The notes beneath the pieces were generated by a model. The model saw nothing but the letters and a program-made list of their open reading frames with translations, was not told the DNA's origin and did no database searches. From Acetobacterium bakii (GTDB lineage Bacteria > Bacillota > Clostridia > Eubacteriales > Eubacteriaceae): a stretch of 64,000 nucleotides of DNA. Location: contig NZ_LGYO01000006.1 of NCBI RefSeq assembly GCF_001263355.1, forward strand, positions 1 to 64,000, given 5' to 3'. The position numbers and the translations under genes are program-made. Below are positions 1 through 8,609 of the stretch, piece by piece (the first letter of the stretch is position 1; every line of letters starts with the position of its first letter).

Positions 1-64
1 TGTTGTGAAAACTGACATCAAAGCAATTTACGGTTGTGTTTTGAATTTCCAATTGCCAACTAGA

Positions 65-106
65 AATGCCTCCATGCGGATGACGAGCACCCGCCATGAA
101 GGCATT
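65..106. repeat. Imperfect hairpin at left edge
   Basis: An imperfect inverted repeat has outer arms AATGCC/GGCATT and inner arms around CATG. It lies about 40 nt beyond the stop of the first minus-strand gene. Neither side carries a clear T tract, so it is not a textbook terminator. Its CATGGCG half recalls the large palindromic repeat found elsewhere in this window, but the match is too short to assign it. I see nothing else in bases 1-147. Confidence 0.4.
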
Positions 107-147
107 CAATCTTGTAATAGATAAATAATGTCAAGACCTGCTTAGAA

Positions 148-1002
148 CTAGCTGAAAATTCCGGAAAAGACGCCGGTTGCGCCGATGCCGACACAGGCAA
201 TACAGACGAACAGCATGAGCAGTGTAATGGCAAGACCAACGATAGAACAGATTAATCCGGCCAGGGCCATGCCCGGTGATTGTCCCAAAGCTTTCTTTTC
301 CTTCATGGCGATAATACCAAAGAGCAGACCCACAGCGCCTAGAAATGCACTACCTCCGATTAAAACAAAGGAGCTGACAATTGAAAAAACACCAAGAGAA
401 AGTGCCATAATGGACTTGGAATCATAGTCATCCTGCTTCACGTTTTCTGGATAGCGTTCATCATAAGCTACTCTGTTGCGAATAACAAAGATGAAAATCG
501 GTCCCATAAAAGGAAAAATAATGCTTAGCACAAGAAAAAGAACCCGATGTTCTTTATTGTAAATACTGAAAAGCCAAAAGAGTGCAGTGCATTGATAGAA
601 GGTAAGAGCCAGTGAAAGAAGGACAATTAAAACCATCCCCAATTCAGGAATAAAACCCAAAACACCCATGATCAAGGCAAGAGCAAAAGGGACAAGCGGT
701 AAAAATATTTTTGCATAGGGAATATGAAGTGAACTGAGGGACACATCATCATTAATGAGTTCACCCATTAAATAACTATTCGCAATGGGAACCCAAGCAA
801 ACCAGGGATGATCCAGGTTTCGATTTTTTGCCATGGTGTAGAGACCAATGGCCATAAAAACGTAACAAATAATTCCGATAATAAGTGCGAAAATGAATAC
901 AACAGCTAGTATTGACAACAGAACCGGCAGTACGTTATACATAAAATCTGATTGAGCACCGTAGTTCATCCCGCCATCATAATAGGGTTCGAACATGTTC
1001 AT
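148..1002 (-). CDS. Multi-spanning membrane protein with C-terminal DUF4190-like region
   Basis: A 284-residue integral membrane protein of unknown function. I start it at the ATG ending at 1002 because a GGAGG (1011-1015 on the plus strand) sits 8 nt upstream; the longer reading to 1077 has no such site. A short Tyr/Gly-rich N-terminus is followed by several hydrophobic helices and a motif NRNLDHPWFAWVPIAN of the kind seen in small Gram-positive membrane proteins. The last ~85 residues resemble the DUF4190 fold (two helices, a charged KEKK loop, two more helices) and are clearly related to the 94-residue protein at 2051-2335. Role unknown. Confidence 0.7.
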   Translation of the reverse strand: MNMFEPYYDGGMNYGAQSDFMYNVLPVLLSILAVVFIFALIIGIICYVFMAIGLYTMAKNRNLDHPWFAWVPIANSYLMGELINDDVSLSSLHIPYAKIFLPLVPFALALIMGVLGFIPELGMVLIVLLSLALTFYQCTALFWLFSIYNKEHRVLFLVLSIIFPFMGPIFIFVIRNRVAYDERYPENVKQDDYDSKSIMALSLGVFSIVSSFVLIGGSAFLGAVGLLFGIIAMKEKKALGQSPGMALAGLICSIVGLAITLLMLFVCIACVGIGATGVFSGIFS

Positions 1003-1064
1003 AACAATAACCTCCAAAATATATTTTTTCTTAGGATAATTATACCCTAAACCATGGTAAACAA

Positions 1065-1832
1065 CTATTGTTTCCAATGTTTTTCATAAAATAATTGGGG
1101 AAAATTAAGGAAAAAGAGAATGCCAAGGGTGATAATCCCGAGACTGATCCACTGGGAGGTTGAAAGGAAAAGCAATGAACCCCGTGGATCCGAACGGAAA
1201 AACTCATTGATGAATCTGAAAATGCCATAGCTGGTCAGGTAAAAGCCGGTGGTAAAGCCAGGAGTCCTGCTTTTCTTTAGTATCCTTAAAAGGGCAATGG
1301 TTAACACAAAAAGAAAAAAAGATTCGGTTAGCTGGGCTGGAAAAAGTCCGATGTCCGAGGGTGGGTAGGCGCCAATGGGATAATGAACGGCGCAAAAGCC
1401 GTCATAGGGGATGCCGTAGCAGCAACCGTTGAAAAAACAGCCGATGCGTCCAAAAGCCTGGGCCAGGGCCAGGCAGGGAACGGCCATATCGAGATATTCG
1501 ATGGTGTTGAGATTGTAGATTCTGGTGTAAAAAAAACCACCTAAAATGCCGCCAATCAAACCCCCATAAAAGACGGACCCCCCGGTGAGTAATAAAAAAA
1601 TGCTTTCGGGATGGGCAATGAGGTCAGGCAGCGCCACAATAATATAAAGAAGTTTGGCTCCAATGATACCGCCGATTAATGCGAAAAGCCCAAAAAACAT
1701 AGCATCCATTGTGGGGATTGCATATTTTCGGGCCGACAGAATAGCCAGCAAAAAAGCTGCGCCCAGGCCAATCAGAAATAAAATGCCAAAGGTTGGAATG
1801 AGATAACTACCAATGTGAATTACAGGATACAT
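1065..1832 (-). CDS. lgt: Prolipoprotein diacylglyceryl transferase
   Basis: Lgt transfers diacylglycerol from phosphatidylglycerol to the lipobox cysteine of prolipoproteins in the membrane. The 255-residue protein has about seven hydrophobic segments, a GGSVFYGGLIGG loop and the Lgt signature region GRIGCFFNGCCYG, followed by a C-terminal FINEFFRSDPRG loop, all typical of the family at normal length. A possible substrate in this window is the PrsA-like lipoprotein at 12103. The start lies just after a minus-strand terminator (1846-1874), with an AAAGGA ribosome site between them, so the promoter is probably close or read-through occurs. Confidence 0.93.
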   Translation of the reverse strand: MYPVIHIGSYLIPTFGILFLIGLGAAFLLAILSARKYAIPTMDAMFFGLFALIGGIIGAKLLYIIVALPDLIAHPESIFLLLTGGSVFYGGLIGGILGGFFYTRIYNLNTIEYLDMAVPCLALAQAFGRIGCFFNGCCYGIPYDGFCAVHYPIGAYPPSDIGLFPAQLTESFFLFVLTIALLRILKKSRTPGFTTGFYLTSYGIFRFINEFFRSDPRGSLLFLSTSQWISLGIITLGILFFLNFPQLFYEKHWKQ

Positions 1833-1845
1833 AGTTTTCCTTTCA

Positions 1846-1874
1846 ATAAAAAAATAGACGATGGTTATCGTCTA
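1846..1874 (-). terminator. Rho-independent terminator, minus strand
   Basis: On the minus strand TAGACGAT-aacc-ATCGTCTA is followed by seven T residues (1848-1854). It ends transcription coming from the 94-residue gene at 2051-2335. The large palindromic repeat lies between that gene and this terminator. Confidence 0.8.
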
Positions 1875-1884
1875 TAGAGTTTAG

Positions 1885-2002
1885 TGACAAGCTCGTCCTG
1901 GGGACAATGGTAAATCGTTGTCGGCTGCATGATCGTACAGGCTGCCGCCTGTTCGCCATGATGCCGACAACTGATGTTACGATTGTCCCCAGGACTTACT
2001 TT
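1885..2002. repeat. 101-nt palindromic repeat, copy 1
   Basis: The core 1895-1995 is a near-complete inverted repeat starting GTCCTGGGGACAAT and ending ATTGTCCCCAGGAC. Its inner stems are GTTGTCGGC/GCCGACAAC and CATG/CATG, with an apical ACAGGC-TNNC-GCCTGT hairpin. Flanks TGACAA and TTACTTT are shared with copy 3. It lies between the stop of the 94-residue gene (2051) and its terminator (1874). Relative to transcription it is reversed compared with copies 2 and 3. Confidence 0.85.
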
Positions 2003-2050
2003 CTGCTTGCCTGCAGTCTGATGAGACGATACCCACCGTTTAAAAAAAAA

Positions 2051-2335
2051 TTAGAGAACGGCGAGGGTGCCTAATAATCCGACACAGGCGACACAGGAAA
2101 TAAAGACGATTGTGCATAGGATAACGCCGATTAGTGAAAGGATGAAACCGGCGGTTGCAATGTTGCTGGGATTAAAACCCTCTAACTGAGCGGCTTTACG
2201 GATTTGGATACCAAAAATTAAGCCGACAATAGCACAGGCAATGCCAATGAGTACAAAATAACCGGTAAAAATAGAAACCAGAGAAATGATACCTAAGACA
2301 AGAGAAGCAGTTGCTTTACTGGAATATTGCTCCAT
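2051..2335 (-). CDS. Small DUF4190-type membrane protein
   Basis: A 94-residue protein with two hydrophobic hairpins separated by a basic IQIRKAAQLEG loop, the usual DUF4190 arrangement. It looks like a stand-alone version of the C-terminal region of the protein at 148-1002: both end in a similar helix containing CVACVG or CIACVG. A good ribosome site (AGGAGG) precedes the start. It lies downstream of murC on the same strand, with 57 nt between them. Function unknown; membrane location is likely. Confidence 0.75.
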   Translation of the reverse strand: MEQYSSKATASLVLGIISLVSIFTGYFVLIGIACAIVGLIFGIQIRKAAQLEGFNPSNIATAGFILSLIGVILCTIVFISCVACVGLLGTLAVL

Positions 2336-2392
2336 AAGAACCTCCTAAAATATTATAATTATATTTTAGAATATACCAGTCAGCAAAGAATG

Positions 2393-3811
2393 TCAAGAAT
2401 TATGAAGCTCTTTTAACTTATCAACGAGGTCAAAAGCCACATGGTTAATGGTTTGTGAGCCGGCAACAAGAACCAGATCATTAGCGCATAAATGGTCGGT
2501 GAGATAATTAACAATATCCTCAAAGGCGGAAATGGTTACGGTTGGAATATGATATTTTTCTTCAATGGCTTTTTGCAGGTCTTCGGAATAAATATTCCAA
2601 TCATTGCCTTCACGGTCAGAATAAATATCATTCAGAATAACAAAATCCGCTTTGGAAAAGGCATCTACAAAGTCGTCAAAGAAAAAGAAAGTTCGGGAAT
2701 AGGTATGGGGTTGGAAAACAACCCATAGCTTATGATGTTCATAATTCAGGCAGGCATCCACGACAACTTTTAATTCAGTGGGATGATGGGCATAGTCTTC
2801 GTAGACATTAATGCCATTGACTTCCCCCCGGAATTCAAATCGGCGTTTTGCACCAATAAAACGTTTCATGGCACTGATTGAGGTTTCAACCGGTATGCCT
2901 AAAAAATCACCGCAGATAATCGCTGAAAGGGCATCCAGAACATTGTGCTCGCCGGGAATAATAAGATCATAATGGCCATAAAAAGCATTTTTTTTGAAGA
3001 CATCAAAGCTTGGCTTGCCGACTTTATCATAGACAATATTTTCTGGATACCAGTCATCCTTGGCATCGAGACCATAGGTAACCACCGGACAGGCTAGATT
3101 TTGAACTACATCCAAAACATCCGGGGAATCCCCGTAGGCAATCATCAGACCATTTGATGGTAAAATTTTTGCGAAATTATGAAAAGATTCTTTAATTTGT
3201 GGAAGGCCACCTTTAAAGTAATCAAGGTGATCCTCTTCAATATTGGTAATAATACCAATGGAATGGGAGGTAGTTAAAAAGCTGTCCACATATTCACAGG
3301 CTTCCACTACGAAAAAATCCTTGGAGGCTACCACGGCATTTCCTCCAAATTCCGCAAGACTTCCGCCAATGCTGAGACTGGGATTTAAGCCGGCATGCTG
3401 AAGCAAACAAGCCACCATGGAAGAGGTGGTTGTTTTACCGTGGGTACCCGAAACGGCAATGGTTTTATCAAAAATATGGGAAAAGAGTCCCAGAAAACTC
3501 GAACGTTCGATTTTTGGAAGTCCCAAATCGGTTGCTTTAACCATATCGGGATTATCCTCATGGATCGCCGCAGAATAGACCACACAATCCGTGTTTTCAG
3601 GAATATTGCTGTACTTGTGGCCAATGTGTACGATAATGCCCAAGTCTTCTAATTTTTCAACATAAGCGGAGGTGATCATATCAGAACCTTCAATGGTAAA
3701 GCCCTGGGATAAAGCCATTGAGGCAAGACCGCTCATACTGCTTCCACCGATGCCAATGAAGAATAATTTATTTATGGGTTTGTTGAATTTTTTCTCAAGT
3801 TGTGCTTTCAA
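2393..3811 (-). CDS. murC: UDP-N-acetylmuramate--L-alanine ligase
   Basis: MurC adds L-alanine to UDP-MurNAc using ATP, the first amino-acid step of cytoplasmic peptidoglycan precursor synthesis. The 472-residue protein has the N-terminal UDP-binding motif FIGIGGSSMSGLA, the ATP-binding GTHGKTTTSS near residue 120, the NIEEDHLDYF motif, and YEDYAHHPTE and FQPHTYSRT in the central and C-terminal domains. Length is standard. It is transcribed away from purR; the 261-nt gap between them holds the promoters for both directions. Confidence 0.96.
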   Translation of the reverse strand: MKAQLEKKFNKPINKLFFIGIGGSSMSGLASMALSQGFTIEGSDMITSAYVEKLEDLGIIVHIGHKYSNIPENTDCVVYSAAIHEDNPDMVKATDLGLPKIERSSFLGLFSHIFDKTIAVSGTHGKTTTSSMVACLLQHAGLNPSLSIGGSLAEFGGNAVVASKDFFVVEACEYVDSFLTTSHSIGIITNIEEDHLDYFKGGLPQIKESFHNFAKILPSNGLMIAYGDSPDVLDVVQNLACPVVTYGLDAKDDWYPENIVYDKVGKPSFDVFKKNAFYGHYDLIIPGEHNVLDALSAIICGDFLGIPVETSISAMKRFIGAKRRFEFRGEVNGINVYEDYAHHPTELKVVVDACLNYEHHKLWVVFQPHTYSRTFFFFDDFVDAFSKADFVILNDIYSDREGNDWNIYSEDLQKAIEEKYHIPTVTISAFEDIVNYLTDHLCANDLVLVAGSQTINHVAFDLVDKLKELHNS

Positions 3812-3990
3812 ATAATTCGCTCCTTAGTAAAGAAAGATTTTCTTAATAATTTCTTAATAATGGGATTGTATATCAATGGTTTTCCCCATTAAAGAGAATG
3901 AAATGATCAGAGGAGTTCGAAAAACCCCTATAAATACTTCACAAGAAATTATAACATAGGAGTTTAACCGGAGTAAAGATTAAAAATAAC

Positions 3991-4047
3991 TTGCGCTTTT
4001 ATTAAAATATGAATAAAATTATAGATATACAAAATAACGTTCGGATT
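3991..4047 (+). promoter_or_regulatory. purR promoter with a PurBox-like site
   Basis: TTGCGC (3991-3996) and TAAAAT (4014-4019) are spaced 17 bp apart. Just downstream, 4031-4047 reads on the minus strand as AATCCGAACGTTATTTT, close to the CGAAC-centred PurBox bound by Gram-positive PurR. A second, oppositely facing box was not found, so strength is uncertain. Autoregulation of purR is an inference. Confidence 0.45.
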
Positions 4048-4072
4048 TTTTAAAAATCAACATAGGTGGGAA

Positions 4073-4876
4073 ATGAAGAAAAACGAAAGAATCAGTATCA
4101 TATCAAAAATATTATCGGATCATCCCAATGAGGTCTTCAGCTACAATTATTTTACCGATCTATTAGGAGCGGGTAAATCAAGCGTTTGTGAAGATGTGGC
4201 GGTGGTCAGAAATGCTTTTGAAATTTCAGGGACCGGCCGGGTGGAAACTTATTCAGGAGCCACTGGCGGAGTGGTTTACCATCCCGAAGTTTTAAAATCC
4301 GAGGAAGTGGCCATTCTGGAAGAAATTGCCAAGCTTCTACTTGAACCCAGTCGAAAAATTCAGGGCGGCTTTGTTTATTACAGCGATATCCTCTCACATC
4401 CACGCTATTCAAAAAACATTGGTCGAATTATCGCATCAAAATACGGTGGCAAAGGGATTGAATACGTCGTTACCACAGAAACCAAAGGCATTCCAGCTGC
4501 TCTTGAAACAGCCAGCTATCTTAATGTTCCGATGGGCCTGATAAGACGATCCAACCGGGTTACCGAAGGTGCTACCACCAGTGTCAATTACATATCAGGG
4601 TCATCCAATAAGATCAAAACAATGTATCTGAGTCGCCGCATTGATTTAATGGGGAAAAAGGTTTTAATCATTGACGATTTTATGAAAGGCGGCGGTACTG
4701 CCAGGGGGATGTCCAATCTTATGGAAGAGGTTGGGGCAAGCGTTATGGGAATCTGTGTTATTTTTGTGACGAAATCGCCAATGGAAAAATTGGTGGATAA
4801 TTTTACTTCCCTGATTATCATGGATGATGATGACATCGCGGGTGCCGGATTAAGGGTTTCCCTATGCTCAAAATAG
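4073..4876 (+). CDS. purR: Purine operon repressor PurR (PRT-fold)
   Basis: Gram-positive PurR represses purine synthesis and transport genes, and PRPP relieves repression. The 267-residue protein has an N-terminal winged-helix region (residues ~1-73, KNERISIISKILSDHPNE) and a phosphoribosyltransferase-fold domain with the PRPP-binding loop VLIIDDFMKGGGTARGM near residue 200. Length and order match the B. subtilis protein. Its position next to spoVG and glmU is the conserved Firmicutes arrangement. The guaB, guaA, prs and hpt genes in this window are plausible targets, though I did not find clear PurBoxes before them. Confidence 0.95.
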   Translation: MKKNERISIISKILSDHPNEVFSYNYFTDLLGAGKSSVCEDVAVVRNAFEISGTGRVETYSGATGGVVYHPEVLKSEEVAILEEIAKLLLEPSRKIQGGFVYYSDILSHPRYSKNIGRIIASKYGGKGIEYVVTTETKGIPAALETASYLNVPMGLIRRSNRVTEGATTSVNYISGSSNKIKTMYLSRRIDLMGKKVLIIDDFMKGGGTARGMSNLMEEVGASVMGICVIFVTKSPMEKLVDNFTSLIIMDDDDIAGAGLRVSLCSK

Positions 4877-5011
4877 ACGAAAAAGCAATTTTTCTGACTG
4901 CCGCGAATGGCGGTATTACCGAAAGATCAACCTTTTTTTAAAGACCTTGAAATTGTGGGGAATTTGTTAAATTTATAACCATGAAAAAAAATTGCGAATT
5001 TGAAAAAAATG

Positions 5012-5056
5012 AGGTTTTTGTGTTAATATTGGTGAATTTGTGGTAGTATATATAAA
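5012..5056 (+). promoter_or_regulatory. spoVG promoter region
   Basis: A sigma-A type promoter fits TTGGTG (5029-5034) - 16 bp - TATAAA (5051-5056). Overlapping it, AGGTTTTT (5012) and GAATTT (5034-5039) have the spacing of the SigH promoter that drives spoVG in B. subtilis. Which one is used cannot be decided from sequence. Confidence 0.45.
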
Positions 5057-5101
5057 GAATTAGACTGATAATTTTATTTCAAGGGGGAGGCTTACTACAA
5101 G

Positions 5102-5431
5102 ATGGAAATAACAGACGTAAGAGTACGGAAAACGTATCCAGAGGGTAAAATGAGAGCAATTGTTTCAGTTACCTTTGATGATCAATTTGTTGTTCATGAT
5201 ATCAAGGTGATTGAAGGCCAAAGTGGATTTTTCATTGCAATGCCCAGTCGTAAAACGCCGGACGGAGAGTTTAAAGACATTGCACATCCCATAAACATGG
5301 GTACCCGTCGTGAAATGCAGGAAAGTGTACTGCGAGCTTACGAAAAGGCCATAGAAGAAAGTGACCAGTTAGCCAAGGAAGAAGTATCAGAAACGGAAGT
5401 AGAATTAGAAGTAGATTACGAAGAAGAATAA
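5102..5431 (+). CDS. spoVG: Septation regulator SpoVG
   Basis: SpoVG is a small RNA/DNA-binding regulator affecting septation, envelope functions and virulence traits in Firmicutes, including non-sporulating ones. The 109-residue protein starts [10 protein letters not shown] and contains the family core [21 protein letters not shown], followed by an acidic tail of Glu-rich residues. It is preceded by a strong AAGGGGGAGG ribosome site and followed by a terminator, so it is probably expressed highly as a single gene. Its presence does not imply sporulation. Confidence 0.96.
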   Translation: MEITDVRVRKTYPEGKMRAIVSVTFDDQFVVHDIKVIEGQSGFFIAMPSRKTPDGEFKDIAHPINMGTRREMQESVLRAYEKAIEESDQLAKEEVSETEVELEVDYEEE

Positions 5432-5440
5432 ACAATCAAC

Positions 5441-5470
5441 AAAAGAGGGGAGTAACTTCCCTTTTTTTGT
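5441..5470 (+). terminator. Terminator after spoVG
   Basis: AGAGGGGAG-taa-CTTCCCTTT is followed by a T run, directly downstream of the spoVG stop. Confidence 0.7.
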
Positions 5471-5503
5471 TGTGAATAAATAGTTGAAATTGGAGAACTT
5501 AAA

Positions 5504-6865
5504 ATGATGAATGAATCAAAAACAATTATTCTGGCTGCGGGTCAGGGAACTCGCATGCGGTCTCAAAAACCCAAGGTGCTTCATCAGGTGTGTGGAAAGA
5601 ATATTTTAAATTATGTGCTTGATGCCAGCAGGGATTCCGGAATAAACGAGATTGCCGTTGTTGTCGGCTACCAGGCAGAAGAGGTTAAAACCAGTCTTTC
5701 ACCTGATGTTACCACCATTCTTCAAAGTGAACAGTTGGGAACCGGGCATGCGGTTTTACAGGCCCTGCCATTTTACAGTGAATTAAAGGGAAACTTGGTA
5801 GTATTGGTCGGGGATGCGCCATTGGTTCGCCCGGAAACCATCCGGGGTCTTGTTGCCGAGCATGAACGACGCGGTCATGGCGCCACGGTGCTCAGTGCAA
5901 ACTTTGAGGATCCCACCGGTTATGGACGGATGGTAAAAAACAAGGCCGGGGATCTCGAAAAAATTGTCGAAGAGCGGGATGCCACAGTCTCAGAGAAAAG
6001 GATTCAGGAAATAAATTCCGGAATGTACTGCTTCGACGCTCAAACCCTAATTTTGGCACTGAAAGAATTAAAAACCGACAATACCCAGGGCGAGTATTAT
6101 CTTACCGATGTTGTGGAAATTATGCGGGGAATGGGCAAAACAACCGGTACTTATGTGACCCCGGATCATGAAGATATCCAGGCCATTAACTCAAAGGTTC
6201 AGCTGGCCCAGGCCGAGGCGTTGATGCGCAAGCGCATTAACGCAAAGCTCATGGATGTAGGCGTGATCATGATTGACCCGGCGGCGACCTATATTGGTTG
6301 GGATGTTATTGTCGGCCAGGATACAACCCTATACCCAGGCGTTATTTTAGAAGGAAAAACCGTCATTGGCAAAGATTGTCTGATTGGTGCAAACAGCCGC
6401 CTGGTCAATATGGAAATCGGCGATGCGGTCACTATTCATAATTCTACGCTTCTGGATAGTTCCGTGGGGGATAACACCAGCGTTGGACCCTATGCCTACG
6501 TTCGCCCCGGAAGTCAAATCGGCCGACACTGTAAGGTTGGCGATTTTGTTGAAGTGAAGAATTCCACCATGGCCGACGGCGCAAAGGCCGCCCACCTTAC
6601 CTATATTGGGGATGGGGATGTGGGTGAAAATGTGAATTTAGGATGCGGTACGGTTTTTGTGAACTACGATGGCAAAAAAAAATATCGGACCACCGTTGAA
6701 AAAAATGCTTTTATCGGATGCAACACCAATCTGATTGCTCCGGTAACTGTAAAAGAAGGCGCCTATATTGCGGCGGGATCAACCATTACCGATGATGTGC
6801 CCGAAGATAGTCTGGCCATTGCCAGAGCACGACAGGTCAATAAAGTGGGATATCTGATAAAATAA
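5504..6865 (+). CDS. glmU: Bifunctional UDP-GlcNAc pyrophosphorylase / GlcN-1-P acetyltransferase
   Basis: GlmU makes UDP-N-acetylglucosamine for peptidoglycan: it acetylates glucosamine-1-P, then transfers UMP. The 453-residue protein has the N-terminal nucleotidyltransferase motif LAAGQGTRMRSQKPKVLH (residues ~10-27), QLGTGHA and GDAPL. A C-terminal left-handed beta-helix of hexapeptide repeats carries the acetyl-CoA-site motifs HLTYIGD and NYDGKKKY. Two adjacent ATGs (5504, 5507) are possible starts. It lies upstream of prs with no terminator between, the usual pairing. Confidence 0.96.
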   Translation: MMNESKTIILAAGQGTRMRSQKPKVLHQVCGKNILNYVLDASRDSGINEIAVVVGYQAEEVKTSLSPDVTTILQSEQLGTGHAVLQALPFYSELKGNLVVLVGDAPLVRPETIRGLVAEHERRGHGATVLSANFEDPTGYGRMVKNKAGDLEKIVEERDATVSEKRIQEINSGMYCFDAQTLILALKELKTDNTQGEYYLTDVVEIMRGMGKTTGTYVTPDHEDIQAINSKVQLAQAEALMRKRINAKLMDVGVIMIDPAATYIGWDVIVGQDTTLYPGVILEGKTVIGKDCLIGANSRLVNMEIGDAVTIHNSTLLDSSVGDNTSVGPYAYVRPGSQIGRHCKVGDFVEVKNSTMADGAKAAHLTYIGDGDVGENVNLGCGTVFVNYDGKKKYRTTVEKNAFIGCNTNLIAPVTVKEGAYIAAGSTITDDVPEDSLAIARARQVNKVGYLIK

Positions 6866-6933
6866 GCTTGCTAATTTTATTGGATATGTCATTATTATAG
6901 AATAAAGAAAATTAAGAAGAGGTATAAAAACAC

Positions 6934-7893
6934 ATGGATGGAAAGTATAGTGGAATAAAGATCATCGCAGGGAATTCAAATCTTCCCCTGGCAAACGAAA
7001 TCGCGGATTACTTGGAAGTACAGCTGTGTAATGCAGAGGTTGTGACTTTCAGTGACGGCGAAATAGGGGTTAATGTTTTTGAATCAGTGCGTGGGGCTGA
7101 TGTTTTTGTGATCCAGTCTACAGGAATGCCTGTTAATGAAAATCTCATGGAATTATTAATCCTGATCGATTCAATGAAACGGGCATCAGCCGGACGTATT
7201 AACGCAGTTATTCCTTACTACGGTTATGCCAGACAGGATCGTAAAGCAAAATCCCGTGATCCGATTACTGCAAAGCTGGTGGCAAACCTTTTAACCACAG
7301 CCGGAGCCGATCGGGTGATCACCATGGATCTTCACTCCAATCAGATTCAGGGATTCTTTGATATTCCATTGGATCATTTATCTGGCGGCGGTTTAATTAC
7401 CGATTACTATCGCGAAAAGAATCTGGAAAATATGGTTATTGTTTCGCCGGATGTTGGCAGCGTTAAACGTTCCCGAAATCTGGCCCGAAATCTGGGTTGT
7501 GCATTTGCAATTATCGATAAGGATCGTCCCCGCGCCAACGAAACCGTGGTTATGAATGTTATCGGCGATGTGGACGGCAAAAATTGCATCATGATTGATG
7601 ATATGATCGATACTGCCGGAACCATTACCTCCGGTGCCAATGCACTTATTGGCCTGGGTGCAGAATCCGTATATGCGGCATGTAGCCATGGGGTGTTTTC
7701 AGGACCGGCGATTCAACGGATTCAGGATTCAGCAATTAAAGAATTAATTACTCTGAACACTTTGGTGATTCCTGAGGAAAAACGGATTGAAAAGATAAAA
7801 ATTCTTTCCACCGGCACACTTTTTGGTCGGGCCATTGATTATGTCCATTTTGGACGTTCTCTCAGCAAGTTATTTGTTGGCAGATACGTTTAG
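6934..7893 (+). CDS. prs: Ribose-phosphate pyrophosphokinase (PRPP synthase)
   Basis: Prs makes PRPP from ribose-5-phosphate and ATP, feeding purine, pyrimidine, NAD, His and Trp synthesis. The 319-residue class I enzyme shows the RQDRK ATP loop, the Mg-binding [14 protein letters not shown] motif, SPDVGSVKR, and the PRPP-binding loop [13 protein letters not shown]. In this window its product is used by hpt and by the PRPP-sensing PurR. It is 15 nt from pth, so the two are probably co-transcribed with glmU. Confidence 0.97.
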   Translation: MDGKYSGIKIIAGNSNLPLANEIADYLEVQLCNAEVVTFSDGEIGVNVFESVRGADVFVIQSTGMPVNENLMELLILIDSMKRASAGRINAVIPYYGYARQDRKAKSRDPITAKLVANLLTTAGADRVITMDLHSNQIQGFFDIPLDHLSGGGLITDYYREKNLENMVIVSPDVGSVKRSRNLARNLGCAFAIIDKDRPRANETVVMNVIGDVDGKNCIMIDDMIDTAGTITSGANALIGLGAESVYAACSHGVFSGPAIQRIQDSAIKELITLNTLVIPEEKRIEKIKILSTGTLFGRAIDYVHFGRSLSKLFVGRYV

Positions 7894-7908
7894 GAGCAGG
7901 AGAAAAAA

Positions 7909-8529
7909 ATGCATCTGATTGTGGGATTGGGAAACATCGGCAGTAAGTATGATGGGACCCGACATAATATCGGTTTTGAAGTCATTGACACCATCACAAG
8001 GAATAAGGACATTACGGTTAAAAAGAAAGAACAAAATGGTTTTACCGGGGTTTATCGTGAGTTTGGTCAGAAAATTATGCTGGCCAAGCCCACCACCTTT
8101 ATGAACAACAGTGGTCTTTGCGTAGCGGGACTGGTGAATTTTTATGAGGTTCCCCTGGAAAACCTGCTTATTATTTATGATGACATTGACCTGGAGCCCG
8201 GTGATGTGCGGATCCGTCAGCGGGGCAGCGGGGGCACTCACAACGGTATGCGCTCGATTATCCAAAGCCTCGGAAGTCAGGAATTTTCCCGGATCCGGAT
8301 TGGCATTGGCAGACCCAAAGAATGTTCTGATTTAGTGAACTTTGTGTTAGGCCGTTTTGCCAAAAGTGATGGGCCCTTGATGGAAACCGCCATCATAGAG
8401 GCTGCCAAAGGAGTGGATATTTTTGTAAAAGATGGCGTCGACTTAGCCATGAACCGCATAAATGTCCGCAAAAAAGTCGAAAAACAGATCTTCCTGGAAA
8501 ACAAAGAAGTGAAAAAACTGGAAAATTAA
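7909..8529 (+). CDS. pth: Peptidyl-tRNA hydrolase
   Basis: Pth releases peptides from prematurely dropped peptidyl-tRNAs. The 206-residue protein begins MHLIVGLGNIGSKYDGTRHN, containing the catalytic His of TRHNIGF, and has KPTTFMNNSG, the DDIDLEPGDVRIRQRGSGGTHNGMRS core and the expected length with a short basic tail. This is the spoVC position in Firmicutes. An 8556-8580 hairpin (AGCCC...GGGCT) without a T tract separates it from mfd. Confidence 0.96.
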   Translation: MHLIVGLGNIGSKYDGTRHNIGFEVIDTITRNKDITVKKKEQNGFTGVYREFGQKIMLAKPTTFMNNSGLCVAGLVNFYEVPLENLLIIYDDIDLEPGDVRIRQRGSGGTHNGMRSIIQSLGSQEFSRIRIGIGRPKECSDLVNFVLGRFAKSDGPLMETAIIEAAKGVDIFVKDGVDLAMNRINVRKKVEKQIFLENKEVKKLEN

Positions 8530-8609
8530 TATGCGAAAAATAGGATTAAACCAAGAGCCCGGGTTGCAAAACCTGGGCTATCGGTGTTTAACAGAGAAAG
8601 AAGTGGCAA

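Noticed and set aside
65-106. Left-edge hairpin as a fourth copy of the 101-nt repeat
   Set aside because: Only a short CATGGCG/CATG similarity is shared; the ACAGGC-GCCTGT apex and the outer stems are missing.
1895-1995. Reading the palindromic repeat as an integron attC site or a CRISPR unit
   Set aside because: There is no integrase, no gene cassette array and no regular spacing; the three copies are far apart and in mixed orientation.
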